Of a stretch of 64,000 nt of DNA, positions 17,126 through 26,877 are shown in pieces (within the stretch, counting starts at the first letter, position 1; each line of letters starts with the position of its first letter). Made by a program: the position numbers and the translations under genes. The stretch is from Chryseobacterium aquifrigidense (GTDB lineage Bacteria; Bacteroidota; Bacteroidia; Flavobacteriales; Weeksellaceae): the NCBI RefSeq assembly GCF_006716485.1, contig NZ_VFPD01000001.1, positions 334,760 through 398,759 on the forward strand, given 5' to 3'. The notes beneath the pieces were generated by a model. The model had not been told where the DNA came from. It was given only the letters and a program-made list of their open reading frames with translations, and ran no database searches.

Positions 17126-19486
17126 ATGTTAATCTATAGACTAAAAAACTATTTTTTCCTTTTTTCTTTTTTATTGATTTCCGTTTCTGCATTTTCTCAA
17201 ACGAGGCCTGTCAGAAAATCAGAAAGAATAAAACCTTCTGCTGCGGCGCTTAGGGCTGGAGCATTTATAGATGTGAATGTACCACCTTACACCCCTTCAA
17301 ATTATACTCCCGAGCAATTGGTAAAGAATATTTTGATCAATGGAGGTACCAACTGTACAACAGCCAATGTCACCAACGTTACGGTATCTCCTAATCATGA
17401 TGTAACAAACAGCAACAGATTCTGGGGTTATTTTCATAAAGGAACAACCAATTTTCCTTTTACGGATGGGATTGTCCTTACTACAGGATACGCTTCAGAA
17501 GCTGGTAATAACTATGTATCAGCTGTAGGACAATCAGTAGGAACAGGAAGTGATGCTGATCTTGTAGCCGCTACCGGAGCCAATGTAAGCTTAACCGATG
17601 CGGTAGCCCTTGAGTTTGATTTCGTTCCAAATTCAAACCAGGTGAAATTTAATTACATATTCGTTTCTGATGAATATACTTCGGATTATCCTTGTCTGGG
17701 GTATTCTGATGCCTTTGCTCTTTTATTAAAGAAAGTTGGAGATCCTACCTATACTAACCTGGCAGTATTGCCGGGAGGTGCCGGACCTGTAAGTGCAACC
17801 AATATTGTTCCTGCAGGAAATGGATTCAGCTGTGGGCCAATCAATGCAGCTTTTTTTGGAGCACTGGCAAATCCGCATTTAGTAATCAATTATTTTGGAA
17901 GAACAACTCCTTTAACAGCTGTAGCAGATGTAATCCCAGGACAAACGTATCATTTCAAAATGGTATTGGCAGATGCCAAAGACCCGTCTCATGACTCTGC
18001 AGTTTTCTTAGAAGGAGGATCTTTCGACGTAGGAATTAAAATTGTAGACGAAACAGGAGTTGTGTTACCAGGTACTATCAACATGTGTGATAATACACCA
18101 AAGCAGTTAAAGGCACAGGTCGCAGCAATTCCGGGAATGACTTATCAGTGGTATAAAGATGGAGTGGCTATTCCAGGAGCAACCAGCGCTGTTTATGTAG
18201 CTACCCAGGCAGGAGTTTATACTGTAAAAGTGATGGTTCCGGGGAATCAGTGTCCAAGTGAAGCCTCTATTACCATTATTGGAGGAACGAGTCCTACCGT
18301 GCAGAATGCTGAACTTAAACTCTGTACGACACCGGCCATTACCAGTTTTAATCTGGAAACAGCAAAACCTCTGATCAGTACAACACAAGGAGCAGTATTC
18401 CGTTTTTATGCGAATCAGGCCGATGCACAGGCTCAAAATAACAGTTATATCACCAATCTTACCAACTATCCCGGAACAGATGGTCAGATATTATATGTAT
18501 TGGTTTCCAATGGCGCTTTCTGTAGTAAAATTGCGACCTTAACATTAAGAAAAGAAGAAACACCAACAGCGCTGGTTACAGCACCGAGATTGAAAATCTG
18601 TGCCGGTGAATCCGTAGTGTTAACAGCTACCGGCGGTGTAACGTATGAATGGAGTGATTCAGCGGCCACTACCGGAGGAATCAGAACGGTAAGCCCGACT
18701 CAGACAACTACATACACGGTATATGCTATTGGAGCACAGGGATGTAAATCTCTTCAGCCGGCACGTATTACCATTGAAGTAGTTCCGGCTATCGTTTCCA
18801 ACTTAAAAGGAGGACATATCTGTCAGGGTGATAAAATCATTCTGGATGCAGGTTCAGGCCCCGGATATACGTATCAGTGGAGTTCTGGTGAAACCAGTCA
18901 GAGTATTACAGTAGCTACTCCGGGAGTCTATTCGGTAACGATCAGTAACGGAGTTTGTTCAAAAGAATTCAAAACCGAAGTTATTAAAGCTGTAATCCCT
19001 GAAGTGATAAAAGTGGATTATAATGAGAGTGGAACAATGATCATTACAGCAAGCAATCCAAGTAATGGTATCCTGGAATATTCAGTAGATAACGGAGTTA
19101 CATGGCAGTCTTCCAATGTGTTTAATAATGTACCTAAAAATAAAATCATTTCGATCAGAGTTAGGGTCAAATTTACCAGCTGTGTAGGTTTCCTTGAATT
19201 CTTTACATTCGTGATGAAAAATGTAATTACTCCAAACGGTGATAATATTAATGATACCATTGATTTCAGCGGGGTGGTTAACTATAAAGATTTCAGCGGA
19301 CAGGTTTTCGACCGTTACGGAAGAGAAGTGTTCAAAGCAGCGAAGATCAATCCATATTGGGACGGATATTTCCAGGGCAAAAAGCTTCCTACTTCTACCT
19401 ATTGGTATCAGGTAACCTTCGAAGATCCTGCAAGTAAAGAACTTACTGTAAAAACAGGATGGATATTACTTAAAAATATAGAATAA
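17126..19486 (+). CDS. Choice-of-anchor L domain surface protein, T9SS type B (array gene 1)
   Basis: This is a 786-residue secreted protein. A signal peptide (1-24, ending SAFSQ) leads to a choice-of-anchor L domain (about 55-310; FDFVPNSNQVKFNYIFVSDEYTS is split across its core). Ig-like or SprB-like modules follow (MCDNTP to PSEASITI; KICAGES to ITIEV; ICQGDK to the next Cys). A type B sorting domain ends it (about 700-786: ITPNGDNINDTIDFSG, IFDRYG-type VFDRYGREVF, TGWILLKNIE). Type B tails direct export through T9SS and surface attachment. It heads an array of three paralogues, each with its own terminator. A role in adhesion or matrix is inference. The ATG at 17115 opens only a five-codon frame and is not the start. 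Confidence 0.9.
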   Translation: MLIYRLKNYFFLFSFLLISVSAFSQTRPVRKSERIKPSAAALRAGAFIDVNVPPYTPSNYTPEQLVKNILINGGTNCTTANVTNVTVSPNHDVTNSNRFWGYFHKGTTNFPFTDGIVLTTGYASEAGNNYVSAVGQSVGTGSDADLVAATGANVSLTDAVALEFDFVPNSNQVKFNYIFVSDEYTSDYPCLGYSDAFALLLKKVGDPTYTNLAVLPGGAGPVSATNIVPAGNGFSCGPINAAFFGALANPHLVINYFGRTTPLTAVADVIPGQTYHFKMVLADAKDPSHDSAVFLEGGSFDVGIKIVDETGVVLPGTINMCDNTPKQLKAQVAAIPGMTYQWYKDGVAIPGATSAVYVATQAGVYTVKVMVPGNQCPSEASITIIGGTSPTVQNAELKLCTTPAITSFNLETAKPLISTTQGAVFRFYANQADAQAQNNSYITNLTNYPGTDGQILYVLVSNGAFCSKIATLTLRKEETPTALVTAPRLKICAGESVVLTATGGVTYEWSDSAATTGGIRTVSPTQTTTYTVYAIGAQGCKSLQPARITIEVVPAIVSNLKGGHICQGDKIILDAGSGPGYTYQWSSGETSQSITVATPGVYSVTISNGVCSKEFKTEVIKAVIPEVIKVDYNESGTMIITASNPSNGILEYSVDNGVTWQSSNVFNNVPKNKIISIRVRVKFTSCVGFLEFFTFVMKNVITPNGDNINDTIDFSGVVNYKDFSGQVFDRYGREVFKAAKINPYWDGYFQGKKLPTSTYWYQVTFEDPASKELTVKTGWILLKNIE

Positions 19487-19500
19487 TTTAAACTATAACT

Positions 19501-19532
19501 GAAAGACTGACTATTTTGTCAGTCTTTTTTTA
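19501..19532 (+). terminator. Terminator of array gene 1
   Basis: A 10-bp stem (19502-19511 with 19518-19527) is followed by T residues. Confidence 0.9.
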
Positions 19533-19606
19533 TTATTTTAAAATAAACAGAGTTGATATTCTAATATAAATAAATTTGCGTTAGTAATAATGTAAATTGT
19601 GTTAAC

Positions 19607-19638
19607 TTGAATTTCAATCAAAAAAAATAGTATTTTTG
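19607..19638 (+). promoter_or_regulatory. Promoter of array gene 2
   Basis: TTG (19607-19609), a 21-nt spacer and TATTTTTG (19631-19638) lie 16 nt before the ATG. The gene therefore has its own promoter as well as an upstream terminator. Confidence 0.65.
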
Positions 19639-19654
19639 TTCAAAATAATATAAA

Positions 19655-22600
19655 ATGTTAAATAGGAGGAGAGGAAATTTATTTTTAGCGTTATTTTTAG
19701 CTTTCATGGGAAACTTTGTTTTGGCTCAAAATAAAGGAAGGGTAGAAATTGCTGCAAAACCTAAAGCTGCTTCTTTAAGGGCAGGTGTTTTTATAGATGT
19801 AAATGCACCAAGCTACCCGGAATCCGGCTATCCTATAACTCAGCTGATCAATGATGTTCTTATATCAGGAGGTAGCACTTGTACGAGTTCAACGGTAAGC
19901 AATGTAACCGTTTCTCCCAACGTGTCTGCTACCAATCAGAACCGAAGCTGGGGATATTTTAATAAATCAAATACTAATTTTCCTTTCAGTAAGGGAATTA
20001 TACTTTCAACAGGTTATGCCAATAAAGCCGGGAATACTTTTCAGGGAACTTTAAGTGATGATCTGGGAACAGGAGGAGATGTAGATCTGGCGAATGCCTT
20101 ATCAATCGGTAATAATAACCTAACCAACGCTACTTCTATAGAATTCGACTTTGTCGCTGCTTCTACTGAAATTACTTTCAGATATTTGTTTGCTTCTAAA
20201 GAATATCAGCAAAACTTTCCATGTACTATTACAGACGGTTTTGCCTTACTGTTAAAAAAAGCATCTGATCCTACGTATACCAATCTTGCAGTGCTTCCGG
20301 GAGGAGCAGGGCCTGTAAGTGTAACCAATATCCACCCTCAATATCAAAACTGCGGACCTAAAAATGAAGCTTATTACGGAGGTACCAATACCGCTCAGAT
20401 CGAAACCAATTTTAATGGACGCACCATTCCGCTTACAGCAAAAGCAACTGTAATTCCTGGAGAAACCTATCATTTTAAAATTGTACTTGCAGATTATCAG
20501 GATCCGAACTTTGATTCAGCCGTATTTCTTGAAGCAGGATCATTTGATATCGGAGTGAAAATTCTGGATCCGGCAGGCGTGCAGCTTCCTGACTCTGTTA
20601 ATATGTGTGATAATACACCACAGACTTTTACAGCTTCTGTACAGGGGCCTAATATAACGTATCAGTGGTATCAGGGGACCACTCCGATTGCAGGAGCTAC
20701 CAATGTAAGTTACACGGCAACAGCACCAGGGGTATACACCGTTAAGGTTTTCATCCAGGGAAATACCTGTCCGGGAGAGGCTACTATCACTGTGGTAGGC
20801 GGAACATCTCCTACAGTCCAGAATGCTACACTGACAGCCTGTTATACTGCCGGAAATGCAACGTTTAATTTAACATCTGCACAAGCTTCCATAAGTACTA
20901 CTCCGGGAGCCGTGTTTTCATATTATACTACTTTGGCAGATGCCAATGCAGGAAATGCCAATACAATTCCTAATCCAACAGCTCATCAGAGTGCGGGTGG
21001 AACGGTGTATGTAAGAGTAGCCAATGGTTTCTGTGCAAAAGTAGCACAACTCCAACTGGTAAAAGCTCCACAGATGGTACCTACCATTGCCCCTCCGGCA
21101 GTGCTTACCTGTAACAACTCTCAGACTACATTGGATGCATCAGCCTCCGTTTATCCGGCAGGAGCTACTTTCAACTGGACTACTACAGGAGGAAATATTG
21201 TTTCAGGAGGTACTACTTTAAATCCTGTGATTAATGCTGCCGGAACCTATACTTTAACAATAACAAAAGTTTATCAGCCTGGAAATATCAGCTGTACAGC
21301 GGTAGGAACTGTCACCGTAACAGGAAACAGCGCTCCGCCAGTTACCGGCCTTACAGCCAGCAAAATAAAAATCTGTAAAGGAAATTCTACAACACTTACC
21401 GCTTCAGGCGGGGCTACCTATAACTGGGGTAATGGTCTTACAGGAAACGGAAGTACACAAGTTGTTTCACCTACTGTCACCACTACTTACACGGTAACAG
21501 CAGTGGGCGCCAATGGTTGTATCTCTCAAAACCCTGCAACGATAACAATAGAAGTTTCGGAACCTTTTACAGCACAAAATGCAATACTTCATAAGTGTTA
21601 TCAGCCAGGATTAACTTATAATCTTACTGAAGCTCAGCCTCAGATCACAACTACTGCAGGAGTAACTTTTACTTACTATATCAGTCAGGCTGATGCCAAC
21701 GCGGCTAACGGAAACTTTATTGTAACGCCTACAACGTATACACCTCCGGGAGGAAGTCAGACTATTTATGTATTAGTAAGTAATGGAGGCTGCAGCTATG
21801 TAGTATCTCTTCAATTATTAAGTACGGCTCAAACGACTCTTACCATAGCAGCACCACAGACAATTACATGTACAACTCCACAGATTACGATCAATGCTTC
21901 AACATCTGTTGTACCTGCAGGGTCTACCATTGCATGGACAACGGCAGGAGGAACTATTGTCTCAGGAGGTAATACACTTACCCCTGTTGTAAGTGCTGGC
22001 GGAACATATACTTTAACAGTTACTAATGTATCACAACCAGGAAACCTAAATTGTACATTTACTGCAACAGTAACAGTTCAGGAAGATAAAGTACAACCGG
22101 TTGCTGCATTAGTTTCATCACAACCGCGTATTTGTATAGGAGAATCAGTAACATTAACTGCTTCCGGAGGGGTAACCTATAACTGGGGCAATGGTCTTAC
22201 AGGAAATGGAAATACTCAGGTTGTTTCACCTACTACAACTACTGTGTATACAGTATTTGCTGTCGGAGCAAACGGATGTATTTCTGCAACACCGGCAACT
22301 GTTACAGTTCAGGTTGGTCCGCCAATAGCAGGCCTTACCGCATCTAAATTAAAAATTTGTGAAGGTGAATCTGTGACATTAACTGCGACCGGAGGAATTA
22401 CTTATAACTGGGTAGGTCTTACAGGAAACGGAAACACACAGGTTGTTACTCCTACAGTAACCACAGAGTATTCCGTATATGCATTAGGAGGAAACGGATG
22501 TAGCTCTGTGAATCCGGCTAAGGTTACCATTGAAGTAGTTCCGGCAATTGTTTCTACATTAAAAGATGTATTTGTCTGTGCCGGAGATAAAGGAACTCTG

Positions 22601-23239
22601 GATGCCGGGGCAGGACCGAACTATACTTATGTATGGAGTACAGGAGCAACCACTCAAACCATAACCACTAATATTCCCGGAACATATTCTGTAATAATCA
22701 GTAATGGAGTCTGTTCTAAAACTTTCTCTGCACAACTGATCAATCCGGATCTACCACAGTTTACCAATATTGTTTATGACAACCATATTCTTACGCTTAC
22801 TGCAAGTAATCCTACAGGTGGAACTTTAGAATATTCTATAGACGGAGGGTTAACATGGCAGGCATCCAATGTGTTTACAGGTGTTTTGAATAACACGATG
22901 TATTCTGTAATGGTAAGAGTGAAAGGTGCCAAATGTGGTACTTCACTGGATTACTTTACATTCATTATCAGTAATGCCATTACGCCTAATATGGATGGAG
23001 TAAATGATACAATTGACTTCACCGGAATAAGCGGATACAAAGATTTCGCAGCCTCTATTTTCGACAGATACGGAGCCGAAGTATTCAAAGCCAGTAAGGG
23101 TAATGTTATATGGACAGGATCTTTAAAAGGAATTAATCTTCCTACTGCTACTTATTGGTACAGGGTACAGTGGGAAAATCCTGCAAGCAAAAAAATGGAA
23201 CAGCGCTCCGGTTGGATTCTTTTAAAGAACAGAAACTAA
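19655..23239 (+). CDS. Choice-of-anchor L domain surface protein, T9SS type B (array gene 2, expanded)
   Basis: At 1194 residues this is the longest of three paralogues. Order: signal peptide (1-24, FVLAQ); choice-of-anchor L (about 60-300); Ig-like module (317-380); two copies of a composite block (about 385-635 and 636-888), each ending in a KICKGNS/RICIGES module; a third such module (890-962); a VCAGDKGTLDAG module (963-1030); and a type B tail (1106-1194) with ITPNMDGVNDTIDF and SGWILLKNRN. The additional blocks account for the extra roughly 400 residues over its neighbours. Cysteines recur once or twice per module. The protein is predicted to be exported by T9SS and held at the surface; a ligand is unknown. 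Confidence 0.92.
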   Translation: MLNRRRGNLFLALFLAFMGNFVLAQNKGRVEIAAKPKAASLRAGVFIDVNAPSYPESGYPITQLINDVLISGGSTCTSSTVSNVTVSPNVSATNQNRSWGYFNKSNTNFPFSKGIILSTGYANKAGNTFQGTLSDDLGTGGDVDLANALSIGNNNLTNATSIEFDFVAASTEITFRYLFASKEYQQNFPCTITDGFALLLKKASDPTYTNLAVLPGGAGPVSVTNIHPQYQNCGPKNEAYYGGTNTAQIETNFNGRTIPLTAKATVIPGETYHFKIVLADYQDPNFDSAVFLEAGSFDIGVKILDPAGVQLPDSVNMCDNTPQTFTASVQGPNITYQWYQGTTPIAGATNVSYTATAPGVYTVKVFIQGNTCPGEATITVVGGTSPTVQNATLTACYTAGNATFNLTSAQASISTTPGAVFSYYTTLADANAGNANTIPNPTAHQSAGGTVYVRVANGFCAKVAQLQLVKAPQMVPTIAPPAVLTCNNSQTTLDASASVYPAGATFNWTTTGGNIVSGGTTLNPVINAAGTYTLTITKVYQPGNISCTAVGTVTVTGNSAPPVTGLTASKIKICKGNSTTLTASGGATYNWGNGLTGNGSTQVVSPTVTTTYTVTAVGANGCISQNPATITIEVSEPFTAQNAILHKCYQPGLTYNLTEAQPQITTTAGVTFTYYISQADANAANGNFIVTPTTYTPPGGSQTIYVLVSNGGCSYVVSLQLLSTAQTTLTIAAPQTITCTTPQITINASTSVVPAGSTIAWTTAGGTIVSGGNTLTPVVSAGGTYTLTVTNVSQPGNLNCTFTATVTVQEDKVQPVAALVSSQPRICIGESVTLTASGGVTYNWGNGLTGNGNTQVVSPTTTTVYTVFAVGANGCISATPATVTVQVGPPIAGLTASKLKICEGESVTLTATGGITYNWVGLTGNGNTQVVTPTVTTEYSVYALGGNGCSSVNPAKVTIEVVPAIVSTLKDVFVCAGDKGTLDAGAGPNYTYVWSTGATTQTITTNIPGTYSVIISNGVCSKTFSAQLINPDLPQFTNIVYDNHILTLTASNPTGGTLEYSIDGGLTWQASNVFTGVLNNTMYSVMVRVKGAKCGTSLDYFTFIISNAITPNMDGVNDTIDFTGISGYKDFAASIFDRYGAEVFKASKGNVIWTGSLKGINLPTATYWYRVQWENPASKKMEQRSGWILLKNRN

Positions 23240-23261
23240 ATATTTATCAGAATAAAAAATT

Positions 23262-23304
23262 AACAACAAAATCTTTCAGTAATGAAAGATTTTGTTGTTT
23301 TTAA
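23262..23304 (+). terminator. Terminator of array gene 2
   Basis: A perfect 17-bp stem (23262-23278 with 23283-23299) with loop GTAA and a T-rich tail follows the stop by 22 nt. Confidence 0.92.
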
Positions 23305-23503
23305 TAATAAACACTATGGTGTTTTGTGAATTATTTAAAATATGCATGCACTATGGTAAAATAAATTATAATACAATGCTACCACACTATTTAGGGTTGC
23401 TTAGAATATCAATAGATTAATGAAAATTTGCTTTAAGACGTTCTTATTTTGTTTTTTTATGGTAAAAAATATAAATATGTATGTGAGATATTTAAAAAAA
23501 AAT

Positions 23504-23511
23504 TAAATTTG
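23504..23511 (+). promoter_or_regulatory. Possible -7 element of array gene 3
   Basis: TAAATTTG lies 16 nt before the ATG, the same distance as in array gene 2. No clear TTG lies at -33. Confidence 0.4.
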
Positions 23512-23527
23512 TTGAAACAAAAATATT

Positions 23528-25885
23528 ATGAGAAGATATCTACCGCTTTGTTTATTTTTTTTAGTCATCTCGACTTTTTTATTTTCACAAAATCTGCCGC
23601 CACGAAAACATGCAAAAGAAACACCTTCAAATCTGTCCGCAAGAGCTGGTGCTTTTATTGATGTGAATGCTCCGCAGTATCCTGAAACCGCTTACACAAT
23701 TGAAAAGATGGTTAAAGATGTATTGATCTCATCCGGGACGAATACCTGTCTTACTCCCAATGTGTCCAATGTGAAGATTACGCCTAACCACGCTCCAAGT
23801 GATGCAGACAGAGCATGGGGATATTTTCATAAGGCTGCAACCAACTTTCCCTTTAAAGACGGGCTTATTCTTTCTACAGGGTATGCAAGAAGAGCTGGTA
23901 ATACCTTTGAAGGTGGCCTTAGTGACGTCAACGGTGGAGGATCAGATGCTGACCTTGCGCAGGTGATTGGAGTAGTGGAAAGCAGATTGAATGATGCTGT
24001 ACTTTTGGAGTTTGACTTCGTTCCAACAACCTCTCAGATTAAGTTTAATTATCTGATTGCCTCAGAAGAATATACAGGCTCGTTCCCTTGTACCTTTGCA
24101 GATGCATTTGCCATCTTATTGAGACCTACTTCAGGTGGGCCTTATGTAAATATGGCTGTACTTCCGGGAGGAGCAGGACCTGTAAGTATTACCAATATTC
24201 ACCCTGCAATTGCAGGTAGTTGCGGTGCCGTAAACGAACAATATTTTGCAGGATATAACACCGGGAATGTTGAAACAAATTTTAATGGGAGAACGATTCC
24301 ATTGACTGCTACAGCAACTGTAGTAGCAGGACAGCAATACCACTTCAAAATGGTAATTGCCGATTATAGTGACCACAGTTATGACTCTGCAGTATTTCTT
24401 GAAGGAGGATCTTTCAATATCGGGGTAGACCTTTTAGACCCTGCAGGAACAAAATTACCTTCAGATATCAATGTATGTGATAATGTACCTCAGGTAATTA
24501 CAGCGTCTGTAAATGATCCTAACCTTGTTTATCAGTGGTTTTTTAACGGTACTCCAATACCTAATGCAACAACAAATACAATTACTGCAATACAGCCTGG
24601 TACCTATACCATTGAAGTAAGTGTTCCCGGTAACCCATGTCCGGGTAAAGCTTCCATCCAGATTCACGGAGGCACAACACCTCAGGCTCAGGATGCAACA
24701 TTGCTGCTTTGTACTACACCGGATATTACTACTTTTGATTTAAGTACAATTATGCCTACCATCAGCCCAACGCCTGGAGCTATCTTTAAATTCTATGAAA
24801 ATCAGGCGGATGCCATTGCACAGAATAACAGCTATATTCAGACTCCTTTAAATTATAATGGTAATGATGGGCAGATTCTGTATGTGCTTGTTTCCAATGG
24901 AGGATTCTGTAGTAAAATTGTAGAATTGACATTGCAGAAAGAAGCAACACCAACTGCTAAATTGAAAGCTTCCAGAATAAAAATATGTCCGGGGGAATCT
25001 GTAACGCTTACTGCTGAAGGAGGGGATACTTATCTTTGGAGCAATTTCATGGGAACAGGGAATATGCAGACCGTTACACTATATCAGACTACAACATTTA
25101 CAGTATACGCACTGGGTGCAAAAGGATGTAAATCTCTTAATCCTGCAACGATTAGAATTGAAGTAACACCGGAAATCACTTCTCCATTAAAAGATGTTGA
25201 AATGTGTATAGGTGATACCGTAACGCTTGATGCAGGAGCTGGTGATGGTTATAAATATCTTTGGAGCACAGGTGCTACAACGCAGAAAATTAATGTCAAC
25301 CAATGGGGCATCTACTCAGTGGAAATTGATAACGGTATCTGTAAGAAAGTTTTTGAAGCTAAAGTAATGGGCGCTGCAACTCCTTTTGTTACCGCTTTAA
25401 ATTATGAAAGTATCAAAAAGTCAGTAACGATTACAGCCGAAAACCCGCCAATGAACAATACCCCAAGTACTTTGGAATATTCTCTTGACGGTGGTATTAC
25501 ATGGCAGGCTTCCAATGTATTTACGAATCTTTTGGATAATACCAACTATACTGTTCTAGTAAGAAGAGTAGGAACACATTGTGTGGGATCTCTTGAATTC
25601 TTTACATTACAGATCAACAATATCATTACTCCGAACGAAGACGGAATCAATGATGTACTGGATCTTAAAGCTCTTGGAGACTTTAAAAACTTTACCGGTT
25701 CTATATATGACAGATATGGAGTGGAAATGTTCAGATTCTCGAAAGAAAATCCTATCTGGGACGGAACAGTAGGAGGTAAGAGACTTCCTACAGCTACATA
25801 CTGGTATAAGTTCAACTTTGAGTATCCAAAATCAAAAGCTCAGATGAACTGGTCTGGATGGATCATGCTGAAGAACAGAAACTAA
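23528..25885 (+). CDS. Choice-of-anchor L domain surface protein, T9SS type B (array gene 3)
   Basis: The 785-residue protein is colinear with array gene 1: signal peptide (1-21, FLFSQ), choice-of-anchor L domain (about 55-310, FDFVPTTSQIKFNYLIASEEY within), Ig-like module beginning VCDNVPQVITA, a KFYENQADAIAQNNSYI segment shared with gene 1, then RIKICPGESVTLTAEGG and MCIGDTVTLDAG modules. It closes with the type B tail (ITPNEDGINDVLDL, YDRYGVEMFRF, SGWIMLKNRN). The end of the tail matches array gene 2 most closely. It is monocistronic, with a terminator behind it. Predicted to be exported by T9SS and attached to the cell surface; ligand unknown. Confidence 0.92.
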   Translation: MRRYLPLCLFFLVISTFLFSQNLPPRKHAKETPSNLSARAGAFIDVNAPQYPETAYTIEKMVKDVLISSGTNTCLTPNVSNVKITPNHAPSDADRAWGYFHKAATNFPFKDGLILSTGYARRAGNTFEGGLSDVNGGGSDADLAQVIGVVESRLNDAVLLEFDFVPTTSQIKFNYLIASEEYTGSFPCTFADAFAILLRPTSGGPYVNMAVLPGGAGPVSITNIHPAIAGSCGAVNEQYFAGYNTGNVETNFNGRTIPLTATATVVAGQQYHFKMVIADYSDHSYDSAVFLEGGSFNIGVDLLDPAGTKLPSDINVCDNVPQVITASVNDPNLVYQWFFNGTPIPNATTNTITAIQPGTYTIEVSVPGNPCPGKASIQIHGGTTPQAQDATLLLCTTPDITTFDLSTIMPTISPTPGAIFKFYENQADAIAQNNSYIQTPLNYNGNDGQILYVLVSNGGFCSKIVELTLQKEATPTAKLKASRIKICPGESVTLTAEGGDTYLWSNFMGTGNMQTVTLYQTTTFTVYALGAKGCKSLNPATIRIEVTPEITSPLKDVEMCIGDTVTLDAGAGDGYKYLWSTGATTQKINVNQWGIYSVEIDNGICKKVFEAKVMGAATPFVTALNYESIKKSVTITAENPPMNNTPSTLEYSLDGGITWQASNVFTNLLDNTNYTVLVRRVGTHCVGSLEFFTLQINNIITPNEDGINDVLDLKALGDFKNFTGSIYDRYGVEMFRFSKENPIWDGTVGGKRLPTATYWYKFNFEYPKSKAQMNWSGWIMLKNRN

Positions 25886-25905
25886 AATTGATAATGTGAT
25901 ATAAA

Positions 25906-25944
25906 AGAAAGCCTTTCAGATTTATTTGAAAGGCTTTCTACTTT
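25906..25944 (+). terminator. Terminator of array gene 3
   Basis: A 13-bp stem (25906-25918 with 25927-25939) with an 8-nt loop lies 20 nt after the stop. Confidence 0.88.
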
Positions 25945-25974
25945 TAACGAATAAGGTTGTCGTAATTTCTTCAA

Positions 25975-26003
25975 GAAAAAAAGCTCCCGGTAAAGGAGCT
26001 TTA
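25975..26003 (-). terminator. Terminator of rsmA
   Basis: A 7-bp stem (25981-25987 with 25995-26001) is flanked by A residues on its left, giving a U-tract on the minus-strand transcript. Confidence 0.75.
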
Positions 26004-26015
26004 TAGTGATTGTTT

Positions 26016-26786
26016 TTATTGATTTTCTTTCCAAAGATTCGCGAAGTGTATAAAATCTGCTACACTGAGTTCTTCCGCTCTCTTATCTAAAAATTCATGT
26101 CCTTTTAAGGCTTCAGGAATATTAAGTGATTTTAAAGCATTAGACAGCTTTTTTCTTCTTTGATTGAAGCCTGTTTTTACAATCTGTTTAAACAGAACTT
26201 CATTGCCTGCAAGCCCTTCCTTTGGATTTCTTGTAAGCCTGATCACTCCTGATTTTACTTTTGGCGGAGGGTTGAAGACATTCTCATGTACCGTAAACAT
26301 GTAAGATACATCATAATAAGCCTGTATCAGAACAGAAAGAATACCGTAATCTTTAGTTCTGGGAACAGCAGCCGTTCTTTCAGCAACCTCTTTCTGGAAC
26401 ATTCCTACCATTTCCGGGATCAATTGATAATGATCTACAATCTGAAACAAAATCTGTGACGAGATGTTATAAGGGAAATTACCAATGATAGCAATCTGAT
26501 CGTCTTTGATAAAACTGAAATCCTGCTTCAGGAAATCGCCTACAAAAGTTTCTTCAGTTACCTTTGTATAGTTGTTTTTCAGATATTCGATAGACTCTGT
26601 GTCTATTTCAGCAAGATAAATCTTCTGATCCTTTTCAAGAAGATATTTGGTAAGAACGCCCATTCCGGGACCTACTTCCATAATGTTATTATAGTTCTCA
26701 AAACTAAGACCTTCTACGATTTTTCTTGCGATATTTTCATCTGTCAGGAAGTGCTGTCCAAGATGTTTTTTTGCTTTTACACTCAA
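26016..26786 (-). CDS. rsmA: 16S rRNA dimethyladenosine transferase
   Basis: RsmA (KsgA) dimethylates A1518 and A1519 of 16S rRNA (E. coli numbering) late in small-subunit assembly. The start is TTG: an in-frame TAA lies 6 nt upstream, and the N-terminus MSVKAKKHLGQHFLTDENIA matches the family. The SAM-binding loop EVGPGMG is at 37-43 and the catalytic motif IV NFPYNISS at 103-110 (usually N-[LI]-P-Y). Downstream motifs FNPPPKVKSGVIRL and FNQRRKKL are also typical. The 256-residue length is standard. It is divergent from ftsX. Confidence 0.95.
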   Translation of the reverse strand: MSVKAKKHLGQHFLTDENIARKIVEGLSFENYNNIMEVGPGMGVLTKYLLEKDQKIYLAEIDTESIEYLKNNYTKVTEETFVGDFLKQDFSFIKDDQIAIIGNFPYNISSQILFQIVDHYQLIPEMVGMFQKEVAERTAAVPRTKDYGILSVLIQAYYDVSYMFTVHENVFNPPPKVKSGVIRLTRNPKEGLAGNEVLFKQIVKTGFNQRRKKLSNALKSLNIPEALKGHEFLDKRAEELSVADFIHFANLWKENQ

Positions 26787-26877
26787 AGTTTTTTATGATT
26801 TTATTAACAGTGATTTTCTTTATTTCGTCCCAAATTTCGGAAGATTTTTTCTATTTTAGCCAAAAATTTTAATATTA

